DNA of 64,000 nt from Niallia circulans NBRC 13626 (GTDB taxonomy: Bacteria > Bacillota > Bacilli > Bacillales > Cytobacillaceae). Each line of letters begins with the position of its first letter. Position 1 is the first letter of the stretch. Position numbers and translations under genes: made by a program. This document shows positions 37,368-47,180 of this stretch, piece after piece. A model generated the notes under the pieces. That model did no database searches. It had not been told where the DNA came from and saw nothing but the letters and a program-made list of their open reading frames with translations. The stretch covers positions 62,001 to 126,000 of the forward strand of contig NZ_BCVE01000007.1 in assembly GCF_001591585.1 (NCBI RefSeq), written 5' to 3'.

Positions 37368-38195
37368 TTATTTTTTTTGGCAATTAGGACAAAAAACGGT
37401 TCCTCTTCCACCGACTATAATTCTTTCTAAAGTATGGCCACATACTTTGCACTCTTGGCCTTTACGACCATATACATATAGTTCAAGCTGGAACATTCCA
37501 ATTTGTCCTTGGGTGTTTACATAAGAGCGGATCGTACTACCACCTTTTTCAACCGCTTCAGATAAAGTAGCAATGATTTCTTTATATAATTTTTCTATTT
37601 CTTTCTCTTCTAGAGAACTTGCTACTCTCTCCGGATGAATGCCACTCCGGAATAAAGATTCATCTACATATATATTTCCTAACCCAACCACAATCTTTTG
37701 GTCCAACAATGCTGTTTTGATACTGCGATTCGTTTTGGATAAACGCTCTGAAAAATTCGCTATCGTAAAGTCAGCAGCAAAAGGTTCAGGTCCTAATTGG
37801 GAAAGGGGCATGGCGTTTAATTCTTCCCCTTTTTTAAATAAATGCATAGTACCGAATTTCCGGACATCTTTATATCTTAGCTCTGAACCATCTTCAAAAA
37901 AGAAAATAACATGTGTGTGCTTATCAACTGGCTCTTGCGCTTGAAAAACTCCATATTTACCTTCCATTCGCAAATGGGAGACGATGGTAAAATCATTTGT
38001 TTCAATTAATATAAATTTCCCACGTCTTTTAACATCTAAAATGGTTTGACCAACCAATGCATCTGAAAATTCTTCCACATTTTCTGGTTTTTTAATCATT
38101 TTTGCCCATGATACAACCACTTCTTTTATTATTTTATTTTGCGTCAGCTGTTTCAGCGTTTTACGTACCGTTTCAACTTCTGGTAATTCTGGCAC
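37368..38195 (-). CDS. mutM: Formamidopyrimidine-DNA glycosylase
   Basis: A 275-residue bifunctional glycosylase/AP-lyase that removes 8-oxoguanine and formamidopyrimidines. The chain begins PELPEVETVRKTL after the initiator methionine; the processed N-terminal proline is the catalytic nucleophile. The helix-two-turn-helix LLDQKIVVGLGNIYVDESLF is near 160, and the C-terminal zinc finger has CKVCGHTLER and CPNCQ. The start is GTG at 38195, 8 nt after GGAGG; upstream in-frame codons would bury the essential proline. It follows polA on the same strand. Confidence 0.97.
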   Translation of the reverse strand: MPELPEVETVRKTLKQLTQNKIIKEVVVSWAKMIKKPENVEEFSDALVGQTILDVKRRGKFILIETNDFTIVSHLRMEGKYGVFQAQEPVDKHTHVIFFFEDGSELRYKDVRKFGTMHLFKKGEELNAMPLSQLGPEPFAADFTIANFSERLSKTNRSIKTALLDQKIVVGLGNIYVDESLFRSGIHPERVASSLEEKEIEKLYKEIIATLSEAVEKGGSTIRSYVNTQGQIGMFQLELYVYGRKGQECKVCGHTLERIIVGGRGTVFCPNCQKK

Positions 38196-38321
38196 TTCTA
38201 TCTCCTCCTTTCTTGTAAAAAATTTCTTTTGTATTTTATGGTTCGTAAAATTTGTTACTTTAAACCATCGCCTAATTATTACCATTGAAAAAATAGTAAT
38301 CTTTTGGAAAACAAGACTTTA

Positions 38322-40946
38322 TTATTTCGCATCATACCAAGTTGGGCCGTAAGAATAGTCCACTTTTAAAGGCACACTTAATTCAACTGCATGTTCCATT
38401 ACATCTGGAACAATTTCTTTTAGCTTGTCTATTTCGTCTTTAGGAGCTTCAAAAATCAATTCATCGTGAACCTGCAGCAATAGTTTTGCTTTCAAACCTT
38501 CTACTTCCAAGCGCTTTGCCATATCAATCATCGCCTTTTTGATGATATCAGCTGCACTTCCTTGGATTGGTGTATTCATCGCCGTTCTCTCTGCAAAACT
38601 GCGAAGATTAAAGTTTCTGCTCGTGATATCAGCTAAATATCTTCTTCTCTGAAGCAAAGTGGAGACATAGCCTTTTTGCTTTGCATCTGCTACTATTTCT
38701 TCCATATAATTTCTTACTCCTGGATAACTTTCTAAGTAACGCTCAATAAATTTCGCCGCTTCTTTTCTTGTAATATGCAGACTTTGGGAAAGACCATAAT
38801 CACTAATACCATATACAATACCAAAGTTAACTGCTTTAGCGTGTCTCCGCATATTGGAGGTTACTTCGTCAGCTTCTACATGGAAAACAGACATAGCTGT
38901 TTCTGTATGAATATCATGATCTTCTCTAAATGCTTCGATTAATTTCTCATCATTAGCGATATGAGCAAGTACCCGTAACTCTATTTGACTATAGTCAGCC
39001 GCAAAAATAACCCAATCCTCTTCTGTCGGAACAAACGCTTGTCTTATTTTTCTTCCTTCTTCTAAACGAATCGGGATATTTTGCAAATTAGGATCAATCG
39101 AGCTTAAGCGACCTGTTTGTGTTAGTACCTGGTTAAATCTTGTATGAATTCTTCCATTATGGACCACTTTTTGCAAGCCTTCTATATAGGTTGATTGCAA
39201 TTTCCCCAGCTGTCTATATTCTAATATTTCTCTAATTACTTCATGTGAACTAGCAAGTTGCTCTAATACATCAGCAGATGTGGAATAGCCTGTCTTCGTT
39301 TTCTTGACAACTGGCAATCCAAGTTTTTCAAATAAAATCACACCAAGTTGCTTCGGAGAATTAATATTAAAGGTTTCACCAGCCAGCTCATAAATTCGAC
39401 CTTCAATTTCTTTCAACCTTTCGGAAAGCTCTTGCCCCATTGCTTTTAGTCGAGATACATCCACCTTTACTCCAGTTGATTCCATATCAGCAAGTACCAA
39501 GCTTAAAGGCATTTCTAAATCGTAAAATAAAGCTTCTTGATCGTTCTTTCTCAATTCATCTTCCATTTTCTCTTGAATAGCCTTCAAAGCGAATGCTTTT
39601 CTCACGAGATGGTCTGCTAATATTTCTTGTTCGGGAACCTTTCTTTTTGCTCCTTTTCCATAAAATACTTCATCTGATTGCAAATTAGTAAAATCATATT
39701 TTTTAGCAACAGAGGCAACATCTTCAATGGTTGCAGAAGGATCCGCTAAATATGCTGCGATAAGAACATCAAATGTAATTCCTTTTAAATGAATTCCTTG
39801 ATGACGTAACGATACTTCCGATCTTTTAGCATCATAAACAATCTTTTCTTTCTTTTCATCTTCTGCCCAATTTTTAAAAGCAGACGACTTTAAAGCATGG
39901 TCAATTGGAAGATAGTATGCGCCGTTATCATTTAAAAGAGAAATTCCCAGAATAGGTGCATAATGATAATTATCTTCTAGTACTTCAACATACATCATAT
40001 TTCTATCAGAAAAAATATCCTCTGTGATATTTTCCACTGTTTTAAATTCGATATCTTCTAATACAAGTTCTTCTTTTTCTGGTGCATCTCCTAATTTTTC
40101 AAGAAGAGAATTAAAGCCAAGTTCTTTAAAAATCTCCTTTAATTTCTCTATTTGCATGCCCGGAAATTCTGTATCTTCTAATGTTATGGTTAAAGGAGCT
40201 TCTCTGAAAATAGTAGCAAGTTCTTTACTCATTAAAGCTTGGTCCTTAAATTCTTCTAACTTTTCCTTCAGCTTTTTACCACTTACTTTGTCAATAGATT
40301 GGACTAAATTTTCTAAGGAATCAAATTCCTTCAGCAGTTTGATAGCTGTTTTTTCACCAACACCAGGAACACCCGGAATATTATCTGAGCTATCCCCCAT
40401 TAGACCTTTCATATCAATAATTCGGTCAGGTGTCAGTCCATATTTTTCTTGGATATGGCTTGGAGTATAGGACTCCATATCTGTAATTCCTTTTCTGGTG
40501 ATATAGACAGTTGTCTTATCCGAACTTAATTGGGTTAAATCTTTATCTCCAGAAATAACAACCACTTCAAAACCATCTTTTTCTCCTTGAAGAGAAAGTG
40601 TTCCGATAATATCATCAGCTTCATAATTTTCTAATTCGTAATGATGGATACCATAGGATTTCAACAACTCTCTAATATAAGGGAATTGCTCCGATAATTC
40701 TGGTGGCGTTTTTTGACGCCCCCCCTTATATTCACTAAACGTTTTATGACGGAAAGTTGTTTTCCCTGCATCAAAGGCAACAAGAGCATGTGTTGGCTTT
40801 TCTTCTTCGATAATTTTCATAAGCATCATAGTAAAACCATAAACAGCATTAGTGTGCACACCTTTATCATTGTTTAATAGAGGCAAAGCAAAAAACGCTC
40901 GATACGCAATACTATTACCGTCAATTAAGATTAATTTCTTTTTCAA
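38322..40946 (-). CDS. polA: DNA polymerase I
   Basis: An 874-residue Pol I for Okazaki fragment processing and repair. The N-terminal 5'-3' flap nuclease (about 1-290) has DGNSIAYRAFFALPLL, EADDIIGTL and GDKDLTQL. The middle 3'-5' exonuclease-like domain (about 300-465) lacks the usual acidic metal-binding motifs, as in other Bacillus Pol I enzymes, so proofreading is probably inactive. The C-terminal polymerase domain has motif A DYSQIELRVLAH, motif B RRHAKAVNFGIVYG and motif C LLQVHDELIFE. TTG at 40946 is the likely start, with GGAGG upstream; ATG at 40961 directly abuts a weak SD. Confidence 0.96.
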   Translation of the reverse strand: MKKKLILIDGNSIAYRAFFALPLLNNDKGVHTNAVYGFTMMLMKIIEEEKPTHALVAFDAGKTTFRHKTFSEYKGGRQKTPPELSEQFPYIRELLKSYGIHHYELENYEADDIIGTLSLQGEKDGFEVVVISGDKDLTQLSSDKTTVYITRKGITDMESYTPSHIQEKYGLTPDRIIDMKGLMGDSSDNIPGVPGVGEKTAIKLLKEFDSLENLVQSIDKVSGKKLKEKLEEFKDQALMSKELATIFREAPLTITLEDTEFPGMQIEKLKEIFKELGFNSLLEKLGDAPEKEELVLEDIEFKTVENITEDIFSDRNMMYVEVLEDNYHYAPILGISLLNDNGAYYLPIDHALKSSAFKNWAEDEKKEKIVYDAKRSEVSLRHQGIHLKGITFDVLIAAYLADPSATIEDVASVAKKYDFTNLQSDEVFYGKGAKRKVPEQEILADHLVRKAFALKAIQEKMEDELRKNDQEALFYDLEMPLSLVLADMESTGVKVDVSRLKAMGQELSERLKEIEGRIYELAGETFNINSPKQLGVILFEKLGLPVVKKTKTGYSTSADVLEQLASSHEVIREILEYRQLGKLQSTYIEGLQKVVHNGRIHTRFNQVLTQTGRLSSIDPNLQNIPIRLEEGRKIRQAFVPTEEDWVIFAADYSQIELRVLAHIANDEKLIEAFREDHDIHTETAMSVFHVEADEVTSNMRRHAKAVNFGIVYGISDYGLSQSLHITRKEAAKFIERYLESYPGVRNYMEEIVADAKQKGYVSTLLQRRRYLADITSRNFNLRSFAERTAMNTPIQGSAADIIKKAMIDMAKRLEVEGLKAKLLLQVHDELIFEAPKDEIDKLKEIVPDVMEHAVELSVPLKVDYSYGPTWYDAK

Positions 40947-41399
40947 GAAATCCTCCTCCATCCTTTTAATAAGGTATATTTTCTCGTATATAAACGGGGA
41001 TTATTACACGACTCAATACTATTTATTTTACATGACATATTCATAAATGTAAAAAAGCAGAGATTGTGATAAAAGAGGTCTTACTAGACACGTGCATATT
41101 TCACCCTACAAGGAAATATGCGTGCAGTACACATCTTTTAACAACAAACTCCGCTATTTTTACAGAAGAAAAAAACAATTTAGGTATATCGACACTGGCA
41201 TGGATTAGAGGATCACAATTCTACCACCAATCATTTACGATTCCTTTCCTGCCATACCCACTATTAAAAGGGGAAGCCAAAAGCGGGGTAGCTTTCAGCT
41301 TAAGTCCTTAACCAAATGGATAAGGGGGACTTCAAAAATAATTGTACCAACAAAGTGTAAACCCACCATAAACCAAATGTAAAAACAATGTAAAGGAGG
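40947..41399. other. Gene-free stretch upstream of polA
   Basis: No credible gene is visible. A stem-loop with arms GCATATTTC (41094-41102) and GAAATATGC (41113-41121) is present. Codon-free, stop-rich sequence follows until the tandem repeat at 41400. The polA promoter should lie near 40960-41040, where TTTACATGACATATTCATAAATG-like A/T-rich sequence occurs, but I cannot define it. Confidence 0.5.
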
Positions 41400-41767
41400 T
41401 AGAAAAGTGGAGGAGGCTGTTTATTGGTGTACAAACTGGAGACTATCGACTGAGATAAAGGATACACGACGAACGATAGAGAGTCGATGTTGACTTATCG
41501 TAGGGAGATCGTCGGAAGTTTGCTAACCGATAGGCTCCGCAGCTAGACAATGAAAAGCGGAAGGTACCGTTTAGCGCCTTGTAAACTGGAGCGATTCTCT
41601 CAAGATAAAGGATACACCATGAACGCTAGTGAATGGATGTTGACTTATCGTAGGGATAATCGTGAAGTTTAGCTGGCGCTGGTACCTAGAGCTAGACAAG
41701 TAGAAAAGCGGAGGAGGATGTTTATCGGTGTACAAACTGGAGACTATCGACTGAGATAAAGGATAAT
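41400..41767. repeat. Three-unit tandem repeat of about 150 bp
   Basis: Unit 1 (41400-41550), unit 2 (41551-41700) and partial unit 3 (41701-41767) begin with AGAAAAGYGGAGGAGG or GAAAAGCGGAAGG and share ACTGGAG, GATAAAGGATA and, in units 1 and 2, GTTGACTTATCGTAGGGA and AGCTAGACAA. Units 1 and 3 are almost identical over their first 64 bases. The GAAAAGCGGAAG...GCGCCTTG...GAGCTRGACAA pattern resembles intergenic repeats I know from other Bacillus genomes. No coding potential. Confidence 0.75.
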
Positions 41768-41782
41768 CTTCTTTCTGAAAAT

Positions 41783-41878
41783 AATTAAAACCCCAAACAA
41801 TTATACGAAATTTTCAGCACTTTACGTATAATCGTTTGGGATTATATTTGGTTAAAAAACTTAATCTCCAGTCTATTT
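41783..41878. repeat. Dispersed palindromic repeat, copy D (phoR 3' hairpin)
   Basis: AACCCCAAACAATTATACG pairs with CGTATAATCGTTTGGGATTA. The sequence after the right arm, GGTTAAAAAACTTAATCTCC, parallels the end block of copy A. It lies immediately after the phoR stop and can end the phoPR transcript. Confidence 0.65.
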
Positions 41879-41879
41879 C

Positions 41880-43634
41880 CTAAAATGGAAATTCCTTATG
41901 GAAAATAACAGTGAAGGTCGTTCCTTCTCCCATTTTACTCTCTACTTGAATGGTTCCTCTATGAAGTTCTACTAAATGCTTCACGATCGCCAGTCCTAAT
42001 CCAGTACCTCCAGAATTTCTACTTCGCGCTTTATCCACCCGATAAAAGCGTTCAAATATTCTAGGAATTTCTTCTTGCTCTATTCCAATCCCAGTATCTT
42101 GGATTTTCACTTCGATTTTCCGTTTCTTTTCCACGACATAGACAGTGATTTCTCCATCATTCGGGGTATAGATGACCGCATTCGTTATAAGATTTAGAAA
42201 AACTTGCGTTAATCTACTTCTATCACCCTCAATTTGAATAATTTCATTCGCTTGAGGAAAAAATAGCTTAATATTTTTCGCTTCTGCTCTACCTTTCAAC
42301 ATTTTTGTCGCTTTATTGAGAATTTCCACCAGATTAAACTCCTCTTTATTTAAGGCAAAATGGTGTTGTTCCAATTTTGATAGATCGAGAAGGTCTTGAA
42401 TTAACGTCTGTAATCGGTGACTCTCTTTTAAAATAATTCGTAAAAATTCCTCTAACGTCTCTTTATCTTCCATAGCACCGTCAAGAAGTGTTTCCGAGAA
42501 GCCTTTAATAGAAGTAATAGGTGTTTTTAATTCATGTGAGACATTGGCTACAAAGTCTTTACGAATTTGCTCGAGCTTTTTCAATTCTGTTATGTCATTA
42601 AAAACAAGTAAAATCCCCATCCATCGGTCATTCGTCCCTATAATAGGCACTCCGTATACTTGGAAACTTTTTTTCTCATTTTTAATTTCAAGGGTCATTT
42701 CTCGGATTACCTTATGCTCAGTCATAAATATTTCTTCCGCTAGATCCATCACTTGTCTGTATGGAATGACTTTGTAGTATTGTTTATAGAGATAATCAGC
42801 AGAACGGACAAAGAACATATCCTTATAGGATTTATTGATTAAATTGATATATCCTCTGCTATCAATTAATAGTAATCCACTACTAATACTCTCAATCAAT
42901 GTTCCTAAACGATCTTCTTGAATTTCTTGTGCTTTTACCATCTCTTGCATATCTTTAGCTACTTTATTTAGCGAAGAACTAAGTACTCCTGTTTCATCTA
43001 CTCGATCTTCATAGGTTCTCGCATGATAATTACCATTCGCTAAATCGACAGCAACTTTAGTAGCCGACTCAATGGGTCTTATATAACGATAAATTAATTT
43101 ATAGCCAATTAAATAAATCACTAAAAGCGACAAGAAAAATGAAGCAAAAATAATCCAATTAATGTGCTGATAAGCATTTTCTATTTCTTCGATTTTTGCA
43201 CCAATTAATAGATATCCTAATCTCCCCTCTTCACCAGTTAACTTTTGTTGATAAAAATGAAAGTTAGGATTTCCATTAATAGTTACCGCTTTAGCTTTTT
43301 CATTTGAAAGCAGTCTCTGCATTCGATTTTCATATTCTGTATCTGTCTGCAGTTCTCCTTCGTTGAAGAGAATCTCTCCAGTTTCATCCATAACAGTAAT
43401 TTGTATATCTAATGCTTCGCTATATTCTTGTAATAAACGATTATTAATGTCTAACCCTTCGCCATTTTGCATTATTTGATTTGCGATTAAAGTGCCTTCT
43501 CGTTTCAATCGACTGTCAAAGGAGTCCATAAACGTCTTTTTATTATATGATTCGATAAATATTGCTACGAACAAAAACACGATAAATATAGTAAATAAAA
43601 CACTCGCCATTAATCGAGATTTAAAGCTCTTCAT
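41880..43634 (-). CDS. phoR: Phosphate sensor histidine kinase PhoR
   Basis: A 584-residue membrane kinase of the PhoPR system for phosphate starvation and cell-wall metabolism. It has a first transmembrane helix (about 8-27), an extracytoplasmic PAS-like domain, a second helix (about 160-182), HAMP (to about 235), a cytoplasmic PAS domain (about 245-350), HisKA with the phospho-acceptor in FVANVSHELKTPITS (His about 367), and HATPase with NLITNAVIYTPNDGEI, IGIEQEEIPRIFERFYR and GTGLGLAIVKHL. It starts immediately after phoP and ends near repeat copy D. Confidence 0.95.
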   Translation of the reverse strand: MKSFKSRLMASVLFTIFIVFLFVAIFIESYNKKTFMDSFDSRLKREGTLIANQIMQNGEGLDINNRLLQEYSEALDIQITVMDETGEILFNEGELQTDTEYENRMQRLLSNEKAKAVTINGNPNFHFYQQKLTGEEGRLGYLLIGAKIEEIENAYQHINWIIFASFFLSLLVIYLIGYKLIYRYIRPIESATKVAVDLANGNYHARTYEDRVDETGVLSSSLNKVAKDMQEMVKAQEIQEDRLGTLIESISSGLLLIDSRGYINLINKSYKDMFFVRSADYLYKQYYKVIPYRQVMDLAEEIFMTEHKVIREMTLEIKNEKKSFQVYGVPIIGTNDRWMGILLVFNDITELKKLEQIRKDFVANVSHELKTPITSIKGFSETLLDGAMEDKETLEEFLRIILKESHRLQTLIQDLLDLSKLEQHHFALNKEEFNLVEILNKATKMLKGRAEAKNIKLFFPQANEIIQIEGDRSRLTQVFLNLITNAVIYTPNDGEITVYVVEKKRKIEVKIQDTGIGIEQEEIPRIFERFYRVDKARSRNSGGTGLGLAIVKHLVELHRGTIQVESKMGEGTTFTVIFHKEFPF

Positions 43635-44351
43635 TTACTTTGGTTCCTCTAACTTATAACCTAATCCACGAATCGTTTTAATATATATTGGTTTTTTCGT
43701 ATTCTCTTCAATTTTTTCACGTAAGTGACTAATATGTACATCTACAATTCTTGTATCTCCGACGAAGTCATAATTCCAAACTGCACTTAATAGTTGATCC
43801 CTTGTAAGAACTCTTCCCTTATTTTTTACAAGATATAATAATAACTCAAACTCTTTCGGAGTTAACTCTAATAAGTCTCCTTTGAAATATGCTTCATAAT
43901 AATTAGGAAGAACTCTTAGTTCGCCTATTTTTATACCATCGTCCTCTTCTTCGTCTACTTCATCCGAGGCTGCTGGCACTTGCATTTGAATTCGTCTTAA
44001 TACAGCTTTAATTCGAGCAATGACTTCACGGGGGCTAAAAGGTTTAGTCATATAATCATCTGCACCTAGTTCAAGCCCTAAAACTTTGTCAAACTCATCG
44101 TCTTTAGCTGTTAACATTAAAATAGGAGTTAACACTTTCTGTTGGCGTAATTCTTTACAAACATCCATCCCATCTTTTTTTGGCAGCATTAAATCTAGTA
44201 AGATGACATCTGGATTAGCAGTTAGTGCTAGATTCAATCCTTCTTCTCCATCCATGGCAGTTAATACATCATAACCTGCCTGTTGTAAATTATACTTAAG
44301 TAGAGTTACGATAGATTGTTCATCATCTACAACTAAAACCTTTTTCTTCAT
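43635..44351 (-). CDS. phoP: Response regulator PhoP
   Basis: A 238-residue OmpR-class regulator. The receiver domain has the acidic pocket DDE (9-11), the phospho-acceptor Asp53 in DVILLDLMLP and Lys in MTKPFSPRE near 103. The winged-helix DNA-binding domain (about 135-235) has LTPKEFELLLYLVKNKG and TRIVDVHISHLREKIE. It directs the Pho regulon with PhoR. A terminator upstream (44533-44572) separates it from mdh, so phoPR has its own promoter in the 180-bp gap, as expected for this autoregulated operon. Confidence 0.96.
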   Translation of the reverse strand: MKKKVLVVDDEQSIVTLLKYNLQQAGYDVLTAMDGEEGLNLALTANPDVILLDLMLPKKDGMDVCKELRQQKVLTPILMLTAKDDEFDKVLGLELGADDYMTKPFSPREVIARIKAVLRRIQMQVPAASDEVDEEEDDGIKIGELRVLPNYYEAYFKGDLLELTPKEFELLLYLVKNKGRVLTRDQLLSAVWNYDFVGDTRIVDVHISHLREKIEENTKKPIYIKTIRGLGYKLEEPK

Positions 44352-44532
44352 ATACAGCCTCCAAATATGTTAATTCCCCTAAAGTCCCCTTATACCTATT
44401 TTCATTATAATATATTGTTCACTAAAAATGGAAAAAACATTTATTTCCTGTTTACAAATAGGAAATAGTACTTAAACCTTTTCGTATTCGTCTCTGATAA
44501 AGCATCAAGCTTTATTGATTAAATGAAATACA

Positions 44533-44572
44533 AAAAATCGGCTAGCTCTTTTTTATCGAGCTGCCGACTTTT
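44533..44572 (-). terminator. Terminator after mdh
   Basis: AAGTCGGCAGCTCGATA and AGAGCTAGCCGATTTTTT form a stem with a T-run, directly after the mdh stop. Confidence 0.88.
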
Positions 44573-44576
44573 ATAC

Positions 44577-45512
44577 TTAATTTAATACTGTCAATACACT
44601 ACGAACGGAGTGAACAGATTTATCTAGAGCTGCCTTTTCTTCCTCTGTTAACTCCAGTTCGATAATTTGTTCGATTCCGTTTCCGCCAAGAATTGTAGGT
44701 ACACCTAGATAAAGATCGTTATAGCCATATTCTCCTTCTAAATAAGCGATGGTAGGTAGGATACGTCTTTGACTTTTAATTATAGCTTCACACATATCTA
44801 CCACAGAAGCTGCTGGAGCATAATAAGCGCTTCCGTTTCCAAGTAAATTTACAATTTCCGCTCCGCCAATTCTTGTTCTTTCAATAATCTCATCCAAGCG
44901 ATGTTTTGGAATTAGTGCTTCTAATGGAATACCACCTGCATAGGAATACCGTATAAGCGGAACCATATCATCACCATGTCCGCCTAATACAAATCCTGTA
45001 ATGTCCTTAACGGAAAGATTTAACTCCATTGCCACAAAGCTTCGAAAGCGTGCTGTATCTAAAACACCCGACTGCCCAATTACTCTATTTTTAGGAAAGC
45101 CCGATTCTTTATAAACAGTATATGTCATAGCGTCAACAGGATTAGTGAGCACGATAATAACAGAATTAGGCGAATATTGAACAATTTCCTTAGTTACCGA
45201 TTTCATAATTGCTTGATTTGTCTGCACAAGATCATCTCTACTCATACCCGGCTTTCTAGCCATACCAGCAGTTATTACGACAATATCAGAATCAGCTGTA
45301 TCTTTATAGTCGGAAGTTCCCGTTATATTTGCATCAAACCCTTGTACAGGACTTGCTTCAAACATATCCAATGCTTTTCCCTTTGTGGAGTTTTCATTTC
45401 GCGGAACATCTAATAATACGATATCACCAAGTTCTTTTTGAGCAAGCAAAAAAGCAGTTGTGGCCCCAGTAAAGCCTCCACCAATGATGGAAATTTTCTT
45501 ACGTTTAACCAT
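44577..45512 (-). CDS. mdh: Malate dehydrogenase
   Basis: A 311-residue NAD-dependent malate dehydrogenase of the LDH-like type, catalysing malate to oxaloacetate in the TCA cycle. The nucleotide-binding loop is [17 protein letters not shown] near 9; the substrate-binding [16 protein letters not shown] is near 80 with the arginine pair; [11 protein letters not shown] is near 120; the catalytic histidine lies in [12 protein letters not shown] near 180. It is the last gene of the citZ-icd-mdh group. A terminator between icd and mdh suggests partial independence. Confidence 0.97.
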   Translation of the reverse strand: MVKRKKISIIGGGFTGATTAFLLAQKELGDIVLLDVPRNENSTKGKALDMFEASPVQGFDANITGTSDYKDTADSDIVVITAGMARKPGMSRDDLVQTNQAIMKSVTKEIVQYSPNSVIIVLTNPVDAMTYTVYKESGFPKNRVIGQSGVLDTARFRSFVAMELNLSVKDITGFVLGGHGDDMVPLIRYSYAGGIPLEALIPKHRLDEIIERTRIGGAEIVNLLGNGSAYYAPAASVVDMCEAIIKSQRRILPTIAYLEGEYGYNDLYLGVPTILGGNGIEQIIELELTEEEKAALDKSVHSVRSVLTVLN

Positions 45513-45659
45513 ATTATTTCCCCCTTATTAGACCGAGAATGAATGAAGCCCCCAATAAGCAGATACTAAGCAGAGTCCCCTTTTACTCTATTTAGTAAAT
45601 ACTTTTCCCAGCTTATCTCATTCTAATCCAATACCGTAAATCTTCTATTTTGGACAAAA

Positions 45660-45692
45660 AGGAAGAAGAGATGAGACAATCTCTTCTTCAAT
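45660..45692 (-). terminator. Terminator or attenuator between icd and mdh
   Basis: GAAGAAGAGAT and ATCTCTTCTTC form an 11-bp stem around TGTCTC, followed by CTTTTT in the direction of icd transcription. It could reduce mdh expression from the icd promoter. Confidence 0.75.
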
Positions 45693-45698
45693 TTGTTA

Positions 45699-46967
45699 TT
45701 AATTCATGTTCTTAATTAATTCATCACCGAACTCGGAACATTTCACTTCTGTAGCACCATCCATTAGACGAGCAAAGTCATATGTAACAACTTTGGAAGC
45801 AATTGTTTTTTCCACGGATTGAATCACTAATTGTGCAGCTTCAGTCCAGCCTAAATGTTCAAGCAATAGAACACCTGAAAGAATAACAGAAGATGGATTT
45901 ACTTTATCTAAACCAGCATATTTAGGAGCAGTTCCGTGTGTAGCTTCAAAAATAGCATGGCCAGTTTCGTAATTTATATTTGCTCCAGGAGCAATACCGA
46001 TTCCACCCACTTGTGCTGCTAAAGCATCAGAAATATAATCTCCGTTTAGATTCATTGTCGCAACTACATCAAATTCTTTTGGACGAGTAAGAATTTGTTG
46101 TAAGAAAATATCAGCAATAGAATCTTTAATAATGATTTTACCTTCTGCTTCTGCTTGAGATTGCGCTTTATTTGCTGCATCAGAACCCTGTTCTTCTTTA
46201 ATACGATCATACTGGGCCCATGTAAATACTTTATCTCCAAATTCTTTTTCAGCTAATTCATAACCCCAGTTTTTAAATGCGCCTTCTGTATATTTCATAA
46301 TGTTTCCTTTATGTACTAGAGTTACCGATTTACGACCTTCTTTAATCGCATAATTAATCGCAGCTCTTACTAAACGACTTGTTCCTTCTTCTGATATCGG
46401 CTTAATTCCAATTCCAGATGTTTCAGGGAATCTAATTTTATTAACTCCCATCTCTTGTTGTAAAAAGTTAATTAATTTAGAAGCAGCCTCTGAGCCCTTC
46501 TCATATTCAATTCCTGCATAAATATCTTCAGTATTTTCACGGAAGATAACCATATCTGTATCTTGAGGTCTTTTTACCGGAGAAGGAACTCCTTCAAACC
46601 ATCTTACTGGACGTAAACAAACAAAAAGATCCAATTCTTGGCGCAAGGCAACGTTTAAAGAACGAATACCGCCACCAACTGGTGTAGTCAATGGTCCTTT
46701 TATAGCAATTAAATACTCTCTAATTACATCCAATGTTTCAGAAGGTAACCATTCCCCTGTTTCATTAAATGCTTTTTCACCAGCTAATACTTCTTTCCAA
46801 ACAATTTTCTTTTCCCCATTGTATGCTTTTTCAACAGCTGCATCCAAAACTCTTGATGATGCTGCCCATATATCTGGTCCAATTCCATCTCCCTCAATAT
46901 AAGGTACAATCGGATTTGCTGGTACATTTAATACTCCATCTACTACTGTAATTTTTTCTCCTTGCAT
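45699..46967 (-). CDS. icd: Isocitrate dehydrogenase (NADP+)
   Basis: A 422-residue homodimeric NADP-dependent isocitrate dehydrogenase converting isocitrate to 2-oxoglutarate. Active-site segments are visible: [13 protein letters not shown] near 25, [18 protein letters not shown] near 145, [20 protein letters not shown] near 225, and [20 protein letters not shown] near 310 with metal-ligand aspartates. Standard Bacillus length. It follows citZ by about 210 bp on the same strand. Confidence 0.97.
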   Translation of the reverse strand: MQGEKITVVDGVLNVPANPIVPYIEGDGIGPDIWAASSRVLDAAVEKAYNGEKKIVWKEVLAGEKAFNETGEWLPSETLDVIREYLIAIKGPLTTPVGGGIRSLNVALRQELDLFVCLRPVRWFEGVPSPVKRPQDTDMVIFRENTEDIYAGIEYEKGSEAASKLINFLQQEMGVNKIRFPETSGIGIKPISEEGTSRLVRAAINYAIKEGRKSVTLVHKGNIMKYTEGAFKNWGYELAEKEFGDKVFTWAQYDRIKEEQGSDAANKAQSQAEAEGKIIIKDSIADIFLQQILTRPKEFDVVATMNLNGDYISDALAAQVGGIGIAPGANINYETGHAIFEATHGTAPKYAGLDKVNPSSVILSGVLLLEHLGWTEAAQLVIQSVEKTIASKVVTYDFARLMDGATEVKCSEFGDELIKNMN

Positions 46968-47180
46968 GTTTCTATCCCTCCGTAAAAAATAGTTTCCTTT
47001 TCCAATGTAACAACGTTCATTGGAAAAAGAATGAAATAAATTTATTATAACAAGCTTTTATAAGCTAATTATATTTACTATTCTGACGAATAAAAAAGGA
47101 AAACGCCAATACGCAAAGTAAATTAACCCATCATTAAGTATATATTATTCTATTACTCTATGGGAAATTATATCCTTTTT

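Noticed and set aside
41066-41311. 81-codon open frame on the plus strand upstream of polA
   Set aside because: No SD, no recognisable protein features, and it spans a stem-loop in repeat-rich DNA; treated as chance.
41400-41767. CRISPR array
   Set aside because: Period is about 150 bp with no short identical repeats and no distinct spacers; it is a simple tandem repeat.
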